Positions 1-7,943 of a DNA stretch of 64,000 bases are shown here, one piece after another. How positions within the stretch are numbered: position 1 is the first letter of the stretch; each line of letters opens with the position of its first letter. The notes under the pieces were generated by a model, which worked only from the letters and a program-made list of their open reading frames with translations, did not search any database and was not told the DNA's origin. Source of the DNA: Bacteroidales bacterium. Lineage in GTDB: Bacteria; Bacteroidota; Bacteroidia; Bacteroidales; Marinilabiliaceae. A program made the position numbers and the translations under genes. The stretch covers positions 124,001 through 188,000 of the forward strand of contig JAKSLH010000002.1 of NCBI GenBank assembly GCA_024401335.1, in the 5' to 3' direction.

Positions 1-352
1 TAGTGGTGGTCTTGCCGTGGCTGCCACCTACAACGATTCTTTTCTTGTCTTTTGTCTGCTCGTAGAGGTATTCCGGAAAACTGTAAACTTTTATACCCAG
101 CTCTCTGGCTTTCTTCAGCTCTGGGTTGTCGTTCATGGCATGCATACCTAGTATGACGGCATCCAACTCACTTGTGATGCGTTCCGGATGCCACCCGTTC
201 TCCTTTGGTAGCAGACCGCATGCTGCAAGACGTGACTTTGATGGCTCAAAAAATTCGTCGTCAGAGCCTGTCACGTCAAATCCTTTATGATGTAAAGCTA
301 AGGCCAGATTGTGCATTACACTGCCGCCAATAGCTATGAAATGTACGCGCAT
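1..352 (-). CDS. mpl: Murein peptide ligase, partial (N-terminal part)
   Basis: The first 117 codons of a Mur-ligase family protein run off the left edge of the window. The N-terminus MRVHFIAIGGSVMHNLA is a Rossmann-like nucleotide fold, followed by GSDDEFFEPSKSRL and, at the edge, the ATP-binding loop GGSHGKTTT. The opening fits Mpl (UDP-N-acetylmuramate:L-alanyl-gamma-D-glutamyl-meso-diaminopimelate ligase), which recycles cell-wall tripeptide in the cytoplasm, better than MurC, because the glycine motif reads GGSVMHNLA instead of GIGG.GMSG.A. Databases often label this family MurC, and the missing C-terminal domain would settle it. The start is the first ATG in frame and a TAnnTTTG promoter box lies about 35 bases upstream. 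Confidence 0.8.
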   Translation of the reverse strand, partial: MRVHFIAIGGSVMHNLALALHHKGFDVTGSDDEFFEPSKSRLAACGLLPKENGWHPERITSELDAVILGMHAMNDNPELKKARELGIKVYSFPEYLYEQTKDKKRIVVGGSHGKTTT

Positions 353-386
353 AGTGTCGTAAGTATATAAAAATGCATTTTAACTG

Positions 387-394
387 CAAAGATA
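387..394 (-). promoter_or_regulatory. -7 box upstream of mpl
   Basis: The minus strand reads TATCTTTG, the Bacteroidetes -7 consensus TAnnTTTG, 35 bases before the mpl start codon. No convincing -33 element is seen. Confidence 0.5.
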
Positions 395-424
395 CAAACT
401 TCAAAGAAGATATTGGCGCTTTGG

Positions 425-465
425 ATAAAATAAAAGACGCAAACCATCCGAAGATGATTTGCGTC
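425..465 (-). terminator. ilvC terminator
   Basis: An 8-bp perfect stem (436-443 with 458-465, gacgcaaa/tttgcgtc) is followed on the minus strand by TTTTATTTTA. It lies 25 bases past the ilvC stop and upstream of mpl, so it should end the ilvC transcript. Confidence 0.8.
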
Positions 466-490
466 CGTTGTATTTCTAGTCGACTGAGAA

Positions 491-1534
491 TTAGTTGTTC
501 TCAGGACGGAGCTTACGTACTGTAACAGCTGTCTGCCACATCTCGCTCTCACGAAGGGCCTTGAGCTCCTTCTCGAGGCCTTCACGGTAGTTAGGCTTAG
601 AGTTAGAGTCGATAGAGATCTGTGCTTCGTTACCACACTTTACGTTTGCGTAGAGCTTCTCAACAACTGGCTTGCAGGCGTCGTGGAATGGACCCATCCA
701 GTCAAGTGCACCACGCTGTGCTGTTGTAGAGCAGTTTGCATACATCCAGTCCATACCGTTCTTAGCGAAGAGTGGCATGAGCGACTGAGTGAGCTCCTCT
801 ACTGTCTCGTTGAATGCCTCAGATGGAGTGTGGCCGTTCTCACGGAGTACCTCATACTGAGCAAGAAGAAGACCCTGGATAGCACCCATGAGTGAACCAC
901 GCTCACCTGTAAGGTCTGATGTGGCCTCACGCTGGAATGTAGTCTCAAACATGTAGCCAGAACCGATACCGATACCAAGAGCGAGTGTACGGTTGAGAGC
1001 CTTGCCTGTTGCATCCTGGTAAACTGCGTATGAAGAGTTCAAACCACGACCCTCAAGGAACATTGAGCGGAGTGATGTACCAGAACCCTTAGGAGCTACC
1101 ATGATAACGTCGATATCCTTAGCAGGAACAACACCTGTGCGGTCGTTCCAAGTGATTGCAAAACCGTGTGAGAAATAAAGAGCCTTGCCTGCTGTGAGGT
1201 AGTTCTTCAATGTTGGCCATACAGACATAACAGCTGCGTCTGAAAGGAGGCACATGATAATTGTAGCCTTCTCAGCTGCTTCTTCGATGCCGAAGAGTGT
1301 TTCACCTGGTACCCAACCGTCTGCAACAGCCTTGTCGAAAGTCTTGCCTGGACGCTGACCAACGATTACGTTGAAACCGTTGTCGCGGAGGTTGAGCGAC
1401 TGGCCTGGACCCTGAACACCATAACCGATTACAGCGATTGTTTCATCCTTAAGGATTTCACGTGCCTTCTCAAGTGGGAACTCTTCGCGTGTCATTACTT
1501 CCTCAATGACACCACCAAAATTCATCTTTGCCAT
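491..1534 (-). CDS. ilvC: Ketol-acid reductoisomerase
   Basis: Catalyses the NADPH- and Mg-dependent isomeroreduction of acetolactate in valine, leucine and isoleucine synthesis. The 347-residue protein has the dinucleotide-binding loop GYGVQGPGQ (residues about 37-45), the cofactor-specificity stretch VGQRPG and the C-terminal knotted helical domain with acidic metal ligands, as in class I enzymes. Length and the GVQGPGQ variant are typical of Bacteroidetes. It is a single-gene unit with its own promoter (1611-1641) and terminator; the other ilv genes that often accompany it in Bacteroidales are not in this window. Confidence 0.95.
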   Translation of the reverse strand: MAKMNFGGVIEEVMTREEFPLEKAREILKDETIAVIGYGVQGPGQSLNLRDNGFNVIVGQRPGKTFDKAVADGWVPGETLFGIEEAAEKATIIMCLLSDAAVMSVWPTLKNYLTAGKALYFSHGFAITWNDRTGVVPAKDIDVIMVAPKGSGTSLRSMFLEGRGLNSSYAVYQDATGKALNRTLALGIGIGSGYMFETTFQREATSDLTGERGSLMGAIQGLLLAQYEVLRENGHTPSEAFNETVEELTQSLMPLFAKNGMDWMYANCSTTAQRGALDWMGPFHDACKPVVEKLYANVKCGNEAQISIDSNSKPNYREGLEKELKALRESEMWQTAVTVRKLRPENN

Positions 1535-1610
1535 TTTACTAATAAATGTATGTTATTAAATATTTTTATTCTTTTGTTGTACGAATATGCTCTATCCTAC
1601 ACAATTTCGA

Positions 1611-1641
1611 CAAAGATAGACACCTTTTTTCATATTGCAAA
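1611..1641 (-). promoter_or_regulatory. ilvC promoter
   Basis: On the minus strand a -33 TTTG (1638-1641) and a -7 TATCTTTG (1611-1618) are separated by 19 bases, matching the Bacteroidetes consensus. Transcription would begin near 1604, giving a leader of about 70 bases. Confidence 0.75.
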
Positions 1642-1790
1642 GTATAATCGGTTAAAATGCGACACTCGTTTTAGATTTTTATATTTTGTGTTAATCATAT
1701 AACAAAAAGTGCACCTTGCCAAGAAGACCATTGTCTCTCTCATCTCTTCTTTTTTTTATTTCATGATTATAAAATGTCGAACATTCGCGC

Positions 1791-1798
1791 TATCTTTG
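1791..1798 (+). promoter_or_regulatory. -7 box upstream of the 1825 ORF
   Basis: TATCTTTG lies 26 bases before the ATG at 1825. It supports the idea that the unrecognised ORF there is transcribed. Confidence 0.55.
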
Positions 1799-1824
1799 CA
1801 TTGACATAACGCATATGTAAAGCA

Positions 1825-2355
1825 ATGAAACTGACTCTCATAGCCAATGATCCGCTTGCCATCAAGCGCGCACGCAGCCTCTTCCGACGCCGCGAACATC
1901 GTCATAGGCTTACACTCCGTAATGGTAGTTTCTATACTATGCGCTACAATCCTGGCGCCCAGCCTCGCACTGAGTCTCAAGAAAAGAACTGGTCTCTCTT
2001 CAAGGAGGCTAACGCTCGCGTGGCGGCCGACTTTGCCGACCCGTCCCGCAAGGCTCACTGGATACGTCTCCAGCAACGCCAGTCTCGCTACAAGACTGCC
2101 CGTGGCCTCGCCCGTGCCTACTACATGTCCGCCCTTAAGGCACAGCTCGCCCAGAAGCCGCAAGACATCCAGTCATCCAACAACTCGGCCGCTTGTTCAC
2201 TCCGCCTTCATCCTTCATTGGCCACTTCGCGTCATGCCGACCTACATCCCGCCGCTGTTTCGCAACCACCCGCATCTCCTCTCCGATCTATCTCCTGGTC
2301 ACATCACCGCAATGTCCATTGGTGGCGCTCTTCTCTCAAAGTGCTTCGTTGTTGA
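1825..2355 (+). CDS. Hypothetical basic protein, possibly frameshifted at the C-terminus
   Basis: I do not recognise this 176-residue ORF. Residues 1-112 look genuinely coding: very basic (RARSLFRRREHRHRL near residue 17), then NGSFYTMRYNP and an amphipathic helix-rich stretch to ALKAQLAQ. A TAnnTTTG promoter sits just upstream. Residues 113-176 are rich in Ser, His and Pro and look out of frame. The other two forward frames across 2160-2360 give more protein-like text (frame 3 VIQQLGRLFTPPSSFIGHF, then frame 2 MPTYIPPLFRNHPHLLSDL ending at 2359). The gene may therefore carry one or two frameshifts, or two short genes may overlap. No function is proposed. Confidence 0.5.
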   Translation: MKLTLIANDPLAIKRARSLFRRREHRHRLTLRNGSFYTMRYNPGAQPRTESQEKNWSLFKEANARVAADFADPSRKAHWIRLQQRQSRYKTARGLARAYYMSALKAQLAQKPQDIQSSNNSAACSLRLHPSLATSRHADLHPAAVSQPPASPLRSISWSHHRNVHWWRSSLKVLRC

Positions 2356-2471
2356 TTAAACGTTATGTTCCATAACTGATATATAGGTATTGCCAATAGC
2401 CTCCCATAATGGTGAAGTTGCATAAAAAGGCTAAAAAAATGTTTTTTCTCTTTCTCTTGCCGTTTATTTTG

Positions 2472-2479
2472 TAACTTTG
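2472..2479 (+). promoter_or_regulatory. -7 box of the fabG operon
   Basis: TAACTTTG matches TAnnTTTG and lies 45 bases before the fabG start at 2525. A transcript from here would include the four-gene fabG-acp-acyltransferase-methyltransferase operon. Confidence 0.6.
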
Positions 2480-2524
2480 CACAACTTTCACCTATATAAG
2501 GTAATATTTACATACACATTCATT

Positions 2525-3253
2525 ATGAAATATGCATTAGTAACAGGCGGTAGCCGCGGTATCGGCCGTGCGGTTTGCGTTAAGCTCGCAAGCCAGGGCT
2601 ATCATGTATTGATCAACTATGTGTCCAACCAGGCTAAGGCCGAAGAGACTTTGGCTCTCACTAAGGAGGCTGGCACAGAGGGTGAAATCATAAAGTTCGA
2701 CGTAGCTAATCTCGAAGAGACAACAGCCGCTATCGAAAAGTGGCAGGCTGACAATAAGGACGCATATATAGATGTTTTGGTCAACAATGCCGGTGTGACA
2801 TCTGACTCGCTTCTCGCTCTCATGGAGCCTGAATCATGGCACAAGGTCCTTACTACTTCTCTCGACGGCTTCTTCAATGTTACTCGTACAGTAATCAAGA
2901 AGATGGTCCGCAAGAAGCATGGCCGTATCATCAACATGGCTTCTGTTTCTGGCCTCATTGGTCTTCCTGGCCAGTGCAACTACTCCGCTGCTAAGGGCGC
3001 GATAATCTCCGCTACTAAGGCTCTCTCAAAGGAGGTCGGTATAAAGAATATCACTGTCAACGCTATCGCTCCTGGCTTCATCAAGACTGATATGACAAGC
3101 TCACTCGACGAAGAAGAACTCAAGAAGGGTATCTCTCTCGGTCGCTTTGGTGAGGCTGAAGAGGTTGCCGCTCTCGTGGCATTCCTTGCTTCCGACGATG
3201 CTGCTTACATCACAGGCGAAACTATCGCAATCACTGGTGGCTTGCGTGGTTAA
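2525..3253 (+). CDS. fabG: 3-oxoacyl-ACP reductase (FabG-type short-chain dehydrogenase)
   Basis: NADPH-dependent reductase of beta-ketoacyl-ACP, cytoplasmic. The 242-residue protein starts MKYALVTGGSRGIGRAV, with the TGxxxGIG cofactor loop, then NNAGVTSD, the catalytic Ser in NMASVSGL and YSAAKGA (YxxxK), and ends with the usual IAITGG. The ATG at 2525 is chosen because upstream in-frame sequence would add 16 residues before the conserved fold and overlap the promoter. It is followed by an acyl carrier protein, an LpxL-type acyltransferase and an O-methyltransferase in one orientation. It may therefore serve a dedicated acyl chain instead of general fatty acid synthesis. The main fatty acid fabG could be elsewhere. 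Confidence 0.9.
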   Translation: MKYALVTGGSRGIGRAVCVKLASQGYHVLINYVSNQAKAEETLALTKEAGTEGEIIKFDVANLEETTAAIEKWQADNKDAYIDVLVNNAGVTSDSLLALMEPESWHKVLTTSLDGFFNVTRTVIKKMVRKKHGRIINMASVSGLIGLPGQCNYSAAKGAIISATKALSKEVGIKNITVNAIAPGFIKTDMTSSLDEEELKKGISLGRFGEAEEVAALVAFLASDDAAYITGETIAITGGLRG

Positions 3254-3281
3254 TTGACTAATCTGACATCAGATATTATAG

Positions 3282-3305
3282 GAGACGGATCTTCGTATCC
3301 GTCTC
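3282..3305 (+). promoter_or_regulatory. Intergenic hairpin between fabG and acp
   Basis: A perfect 9-bp inverted repeat (gagacggat / atccgtctc) with a 6-base loop, followed by TTCTT, fills the 67-base gap between fabG and the acyl carrier protein. It could be a weak terminator or an mRNA processing or stabilising element that sets ACP expression apart from fabG. This is inference from structure only. Confidence 0.5.
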
Positions 3306-3320
3306 TTCTTATAAATATTA

Positions 3321-3563
3321 TTGAAAGTGACTAACGTAATAGAAGAACTCAAAGTGGCCCTTGCCGAGGAGTTCGAGGTCGAAATAGATGATATCCAGCC
3401 CGATTCCGATCTGGTTGCGGTTCTCGATCTTGATAGCCTCGATATGGTTGATATTGTCGTGCTCGTGGAAAGTGTAACGGGTGTAAAGCTCGCTAAGACT
3501 GACTTCAAGGGCATAACGACATTTGGTGAGTTCTTCAGTCTGATAGAGAGTCGCAAGGCGTGA
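3321..3563 (+). CDS. Acyl carrier protein
   Basis: An 80-residue acidic four-helix carrier protein with the phosphopantetheine site DLDSLDMVD (Ser near residue 39) and the preceding acidic EIDDIQPDSDL. It would hold the growing or finished acyl chain for FabG and the acyltransferase around it. There is no ATG in frame near the front: the start is TTG (3321) or GTG (3327), both odd for Bacteroidales and worth noting. The stop overlaps the GTG start of the next gene. It is distinct from the general AcpP, whose motif is usually GADSLDTVE. Confidence 0.88.
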   Translation: MKVTNVIEELKVALAEEFEVEIDDIQPDSDLVAVLDLDSLDMVDIVVLVESVTGVKLAKTDFKGITTFGEFFSLIESRKA

Positions 3564-4444
3564 AAGCTCAATGGAATGGTAAGTCGAGAGGCGGGGCCTT
3601 TGGCACCTGGTTCTTCGTTATGACGTTGAAATATCTAGGCGTTCGTTGCGCCTATGTCCTTCTTCTTCTCGTCGTTCCCTATTTCGTCTTGTTCGCACCT
3701 AAGGCTACAAGCGCCGTTATTCATTACAATCGCACCATATTGGGCTACGGCCGCCTCAAGTCATTTCTCAAGACTTTCCCTCATTTCTTTGTCTTCGGAC
3801 AGACTATTGTCGACAAGATAGCTCTTAAGCATGGCATAGAGAAGCCATATACTTTCGACTATCAGAACTACGACGAGTTTCTCAATGTTCTCGATTCGGG
3901 AACGGGAGCCATAATCATCGGCGCTCACGTGGGCTCATGGGAGGTGGGTGCTCCCTATTTCCATAAGTACGGCAAGAATATGAACATCGTCATGCTCGAT
4001 GCCGAATACGAGGCTATAAAGCATGTCATAGATGATGGCGCCGAAGAGGCGCAGTTCAAGGTTATCCCTCTCGGCGAAGACGGACTCGACGCTATACTCA
4101 AGATTAAGGCGGCTCTCGACCGTAAGGAGTATGTGTGCTTCCAGGGCGACCGCTTTATGGACGAATCTAATAGCATGGTCAAGACGTTTATGGGACACGA
4201 AGCACGATTCCCTAAAAGCATGTTCCAGATTGCCTCTAAGCTCAATGTGCCTGTCGTGTTCTATTACGCTATGCGTCACCCTCATAGGCATTATAGCTTC
4301 TCGTTCCAGATAGCCGACATGGCCGCCTCCAACTCTAAAGAACGTTTCAACAATATCGTTGACCAGTATATAGAATCTCTTCAGAATATCATTAAGAAGT
4401 ACCCTCAACAGTGGTTCAACTTCTACAGGTTCTGGATTTCGTAA
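3560..4444 (+). CDS. LpxL/HtrB-family acyltransferase
   Basis: A 294-residue member of the lysophospholipid/lipid A acyltransferase superfamily of LpxL (HtrB) type, expected at the inner face of the cytoplasmic membrane. One hydrophobic segment lies at about residues 20-45. The HxxxxE catalytic motif appears as GAHVGSWE (about residue 116) and is followed by QGDRFMD, another conserved LpxL motif. The GTG start overlaps the ACP stop (GTGA), pointing to translational coupling, so the ACP is the likely acyl donor. In aryl polyene and related clusters such a protein is thought to attach the acyl chain to a lipid anchor. Substrate is unknown; a lipid A role is the alternative. Confidence 0.85.
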   Translation: MKAQWNGKSRGGAFGTWFFVMTLKYLGVRCAYVLLLLVVPYFVLFAPKATSAVIHYNRTILGYGRLKSFLKTFPHFFVFGQTIVDKIALKHGIEKPYTFDYQNYDEFLNVLDSGTGAIIIGAHVGSWEVGAPYFHKYGKNMNIVMLDAEYEAIKHVIDDGAEEAQFKVIPLGEDGLDAILKIKAALDRKEYVCFQGDRFMDESNSMVKTFMGHEARFPKSMFQIASKLNVPVVFYYAMRHPHRHYSFSFQIADMAASNSKERFNNIVDQYIESLQNIIKKYPQQWFNFYRFWIS

Positions 4445-4462
4445 CCTTTAAATCTTCTTATC

Positions 4463-5551
4463 ATGAAACTGTTTCCTGATCTCGAAAAGAAATATACCAA
4501 AGAGTCTAAGTCGGCTCTCGACGCACAACGTCTTGCCCACGAGATTGCCTTCGCGCCAATGGTGTTCCAGGTCTCTCGCCTTATGCTGAAATTTGGCATT
4601 CTTCAGGCTCTTCACGATAATAAGAAGGGGTTGACTCAAAAGGAGATAGCTGAGAAGTGCGGACTTAGCGACTATGCCGCACAGGTGCTTCTCGAAGCTT
4701 CTCTCTCTATTGGCACGGTTCTCTTCCAGAACGAGAGATATGTTATTTCTAAGGCTGGATGGTTCTTGCTCAACGATAAGCTTGTTAAGGCTAACCTCGA
4801 ATTCAATCATGATGTGAACTATCTGGGCCTCTTCAACCTCGAAGAGTCACTTCTCAATGGTAAGCCTGAAGGTCTCAAGGTCTTCGGATCTTGGCCTACT
4901 ATATACGAGGGCCTCTCTCAGCTCCCTCCTCAGGTTCAGAAGAGCTGGTTCGGTTTCGACCATTTCTATTCCGACAACTCTTTTCAGGAGGCTTTGGAGA
5001 TTGTCTTTGCTGGCGGACGCACCAAGACTCTCCTCGATGTAGGTGGCAATACTGGCCGATGGGCTACTCAATGCGTGGGCTACGATAAGGAGGTCAACGT
5101 TACTATCATGGACCTCCCTCAGCAGATCGAGATGATGAAGAAACAGACTAAGGATGTCGATGGCGCTGACCGCATTCATGGCCACGGAGCTAACCTTCTC
5201 GACCCTTCTGTTCCTTTCCCTAGGCGTTTCGACGCTATATGGATGAGCCAGTTCCTCGATTGCTTCTCTGAGTCTGAGGTGACTAGCATCCTTTCCCGTG
5301 CAGCTAGCTCTATGGACAACGACTCTACTCTCTATATAATGGAGACTTTCTGGGATCGCCAGAAGTATGAGACTGCAGCTTATTGCCTTACTCTTACTAG
5401 TATCTATTTCACGGCTCTGGCCAATGGCAATAGCAAGATGTACCACTCCGATGATATGGAACGTTGCGTTAATGCCGCCGGACTCAAGGTGGTTAAGATA
5501 CACGACGGTCTTGGAATGGGCCACTCGATTCTTGAATGTAAGCTTGCATAA
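4463..5551 (+). CDS. SAM-dependent O-methyltransferase
   Basis: A 362-residue class I methyltransferase of plant/polyketide O-methyltransferase type. The N-terminal dimerisation/winged-helix region (about residues 25-100, with the helix-turn-helix-like LTQKEIAEKCGLSDYAAQVL) is followed by the SAM-binding fold: LLDVGGNTGRW (about 192-202), an acidic VTIMDLPQQ, and the QFLDCFSE region. Such enzymes methylate small aromatic or polyketide hydroxyls. It sits 18 bases after the acyltransferase as the last gene of the operon. With FabG and ACP this suggests tailoring of an ACP-bound or lipid-linked product. The substrate cannot be read from sequence. Confidence 0.82.
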   Translation: MKLFPDLEKKYTKESKSALDAQRLAHEIAFAPMVFQVSRLMLKFGILQALHDNKKGLTQKEIAEKCGLSDYAAQVLLEASLSIGTVLFQNERYVISKAGWFLLNDKLVKANLEFNHDVNYLGLFNLEESLLNGKPEGLKVFGSWPTIYEGLSQLPPQVQKSWFGFDHFYSDNSFQEALEIVFAGGRTKTLLDVGGNTGRWATQCVGYDKEVNVTIMDLPQQIEMMKKQTKDVDGADRIHGHGANLLDPSVPFPRRFDAIWMSQFLDCFSESEVTSILSRAASSMDNDSTLYIMETFWDRQKYETAAYCLTLTSIYFTALANGNSKMYHSDDMERCVNAAGLKVVKIHDGLGMGHSILECKLA

Positions 5552-5589
5552 AAAAACAATAGGCTGCTTAGACGTTTCTAGGCAGCCTA
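5551..5589. terminator. Hairpin after the methyltransferase
   Basis: A 12-bp stem (5560-5571 with 5578-5589, taggctgcttag / ctaggcagccta, one GU pair) starts 8 bases after the methyltransferase stop. The T-rich flank is on the minus-strand side, so as a plus-strand terminator it lacks a U-tract. Confidence 0.6.
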
Positions 5590-5971
5590 CGTAACACAAA
5601 CGAAAACTATTTATCGAATCAAACTGATAAATATCTACTTTAATGAAAGAGATTGGCTCTCACCACTTCTCTTTTCCGATTACAAAGATAATATTCCCTG
5701 TTTTTATATCGTTTTTTTCATGTAACAAAAATCTTTGAAATTGTTACATGTTATGTTTCATCATGAAACGTATGGAAAAATATAGCCTCTATTTTGGCCC
5801 ATGTGCTCCATGTTTAACATAATTGATATAATATAATTTCATCATATAAATCATATCCGTCTCCGGATATAAATAAATAATTCACACCCATTGTGGGAGA
5901 AAAAAATTATATCTTTGCAATGTGAATAAAACTAAAAATTGGCAAGGTACTCCTAAGATGATATAAGAGAT
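5590..5971 (+). promoter_or_regulatory. parE upstream region with -7 box
   Basis: This 380-base AT-rich intergenic region holds no credible ORF or RNA gene. Near its end TATCTTTG (5910-5917), with TTG at 5891-5893, forms a plausible promoter for parE-parC, with a leader of about 45 bases. The rest shows short AT-rich repeats around catgtaaca only. Confidence 0.55.
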
Positions 5972-7885
5972 ATGGCTGACGAACTGGATATGAATGAAGA
6001 GAAAAAGACGACTCCCAATTACGATGAAAGCAACATTGTAACCCTTGAATGGTACGAACACATACGTCGTCGTCCTGGTATGTATATCGGTAAACTTGGC
6101 GATGGTACATACGATGACGATGGTATCTATGTGCTTCTCAAGGAGGTGATGGACAACTCCATCGACGAATTCATGATGGGACATGGCTCTAAGATAGAGG
6201 TTACTGTTTCCGATCATGCTCGCGTGTCTATACGCGACTATGGACGCGGTATTCCTCTCGGTAAGGTTGTCGATGTGGCTTCCAAGATGAATACTGGCGG
6301 TAAGTACGACAGCTCTGCTTTCAAGAAGTCTATCGGTCTTAACGGTGTAGGTATCAAGGCGGTTAACGCGCTCTCTACCTCATTCATCGTTGAGGCGGTT
6401 CGTGATGGCCAGAAGAAGCGTGTAGAGTTCTCTAAGGGCCTCGTTGTCAAGGAATACGATCTTGAGGCTACTAAGGAGAAGAATGGTACTCGTATCTCGT
6501 TTGAACCTGACAATACAATTTTCGAGAACTATCAATACCACGACGACTTCATCATCAAAATGATGAAGAACTATTCTTACCTCAATCGTGGACTCTCGCT
6601 TGTCTTTAATGGTGAGACCTATAAGAGTGAAAATGGCGTTGTTGACCTCCTTCAGCAGAATATGAGTGACGACGCTATATATCCTATCATTCACCTCGAA
6701 TGTGATGACTTGGAACTGGCTCTCACTCATGCATCTCACTATGGCGAGGAGTATTATACTTTTGTCAACGGTCAGAACACTACCCAGGGTGGTACTCACC
6801 TCATAGCTTTCAAGGAGTCTATTGTAAAGACTGTGCGTGACTTCTATGGTAAGGACTTTGACGTCAACGATATTCGTTCTGGTATCACGGCTGTTGTGTC
6901 TATCAAGGTGCAGGAACCTGTTTTCGAGAGTCAGACAAAGACTAAGCTTGGCTCTAAGGATATGGCTCCTTCCGACGCTGCCGACAATCATCTCGCCGGT
7001 GTGACTATCCGCCAGTTTATGCTCGACTTCGTTACCGAACAGCTCGATAACTATCTCCATCGTAATCCGGAAACGGCGCAGGCTCTGGTCGAGAAGATTA
7101 AGGATTCTGAGCAGGAACGCAAGCAGATAAGCGGCATACAGAAGCAGGCCCGCGAAAAGGCTAAGAAGGCTAACCTTCACAATAAGAAGCTCCGCGACTG
7201 CACTATCCATCTTACATCAAAGGATGAGCTTAACGAACAGACTTGCATTTTCATCACCGAGGGTGACTCTGCATCTGGTTCTATCACAAAGGCTCGCGAT
7301 GCCAATACTCAGGCTGTGTTCTCTCTGCGCGGTAAGCCGCTCAACACTTTCGGACTGAAGCGCGATATTGTATATAAGAATGAGGAGTTCTACCTCCTTC
7401 AGGCGGCTCTCGATATCGAAGAGGGTATCGACAACTTGCGTTACAACAAGGTGATTGTCGCAACCGATGCCGATGTCGATGGTATGCATATCCGTCTGCT
7501 GGTCATCACGTTCTTCCTCCAGTTCTTCCCTGAGGTGATACGTAATGGTCACCTGTTCATTCTTGAAACACCTCTCTTCCGTGTCCGCAATAAGCAGAAG
7601 ACTATCTACTGCTACTCCGAAGAGGAACGCGACAAGGCTATGGCTAAGCTCGGCGCTAAGCCTGAAATAACCCGATTCAAGGGTCTCGGTGAGATCAACT
7701 GGGAAGAGTTCCGTGAATTCATCAATGAGAATATGCGACTCAGTCCTGTTACTATGAAAAAGGACGATGCCGTGAAGGAACTTCTCGAGTTCTATATGGG
7801 CAAGAATACATCGTCTCGACAGAACTTTATCATCGACAACCTTGTCGTTGAAGAGGACCTCGTTGAGGAAGAACAATACGATTAA
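5972..7885 (+). CDS. parE: DNA topoisomerase IV subunit B
   Basis: ATPase subunit of the type IIA topoisomerase that decatenates daughter chromosomes. The 637-residue protein has the GHKL ATPase domain first ([10 protein letters not shown] at about 33, [28 protein letters not shown]) and the TOPRIM domain from about 420 ([19 protein letters not shown]). It lacks the insertion found in longer GyrB proteins. Its partner parC starts 58 bases downstream, which is the ParE/ParC pair arrangement of Bacteroidetes, whereas gyrA and gyrB are usually separate. The distinction from GyrB rests on pairing and length. Confidence 0.9.
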   Translation: MADELDMNEEKKTTPNYDESNIVTLEWYEHIRRRPGMYIGKLGDGTYDDDGIYVLLKEVMDNSIDEFMMGHGSKIEVTVSDHARVSIRDYGRGIPLGKVVDVASKMNTGGKYDSSAFKKSIGLNGVGIKAVNALSTSFIVEAVRDGQKKRVEFSKGLVVKEYDLEATKEKNGTRISFEPDNTIFENYQYHDDFIIKMMKNYSYLNRGLSLVFNGETYKSENGVVDLLQQNMSDDAIYPIIHLECDDLELALTHASHYGEEYYTFVNGQNTTQGGTHLIAFKESIVKTVRDFYGKDFDVNDIRSGITAVVSIKVQEPVFESQTKTKLGSKDMAPSDAADNHLAGVTIRQFMLDFVTEQLDNYLHRNPETAQALVEKIKDSEQERKQISGIQKQAREKAKKANLHNKKLRDCTIHLTSKDELNEQTCIFITEGDSASGSITKARDANTQAVFSLRGKPLNTFGLKRDIVYKNEEFYLLQAALDIEEGIDNLRYNKVIVATDADVDGMHIRLLVITFFLQFFPEVIRNGHLFILETPLFRVRNKQKTIYCYSEEERDKAMAKLGAKPEITRFKGLGEINWEEFREFINENMRLSPVTMKKDDAVKELLEFYMGKNTSSRQNFIIDNLVVEEDLVEEEQYD

Positions 7886-7943
7886 GTACTTACGTCTTTT
7901 AATCGGTACTTGAAACTTACAACATTAAAAACTGCAACTCACT

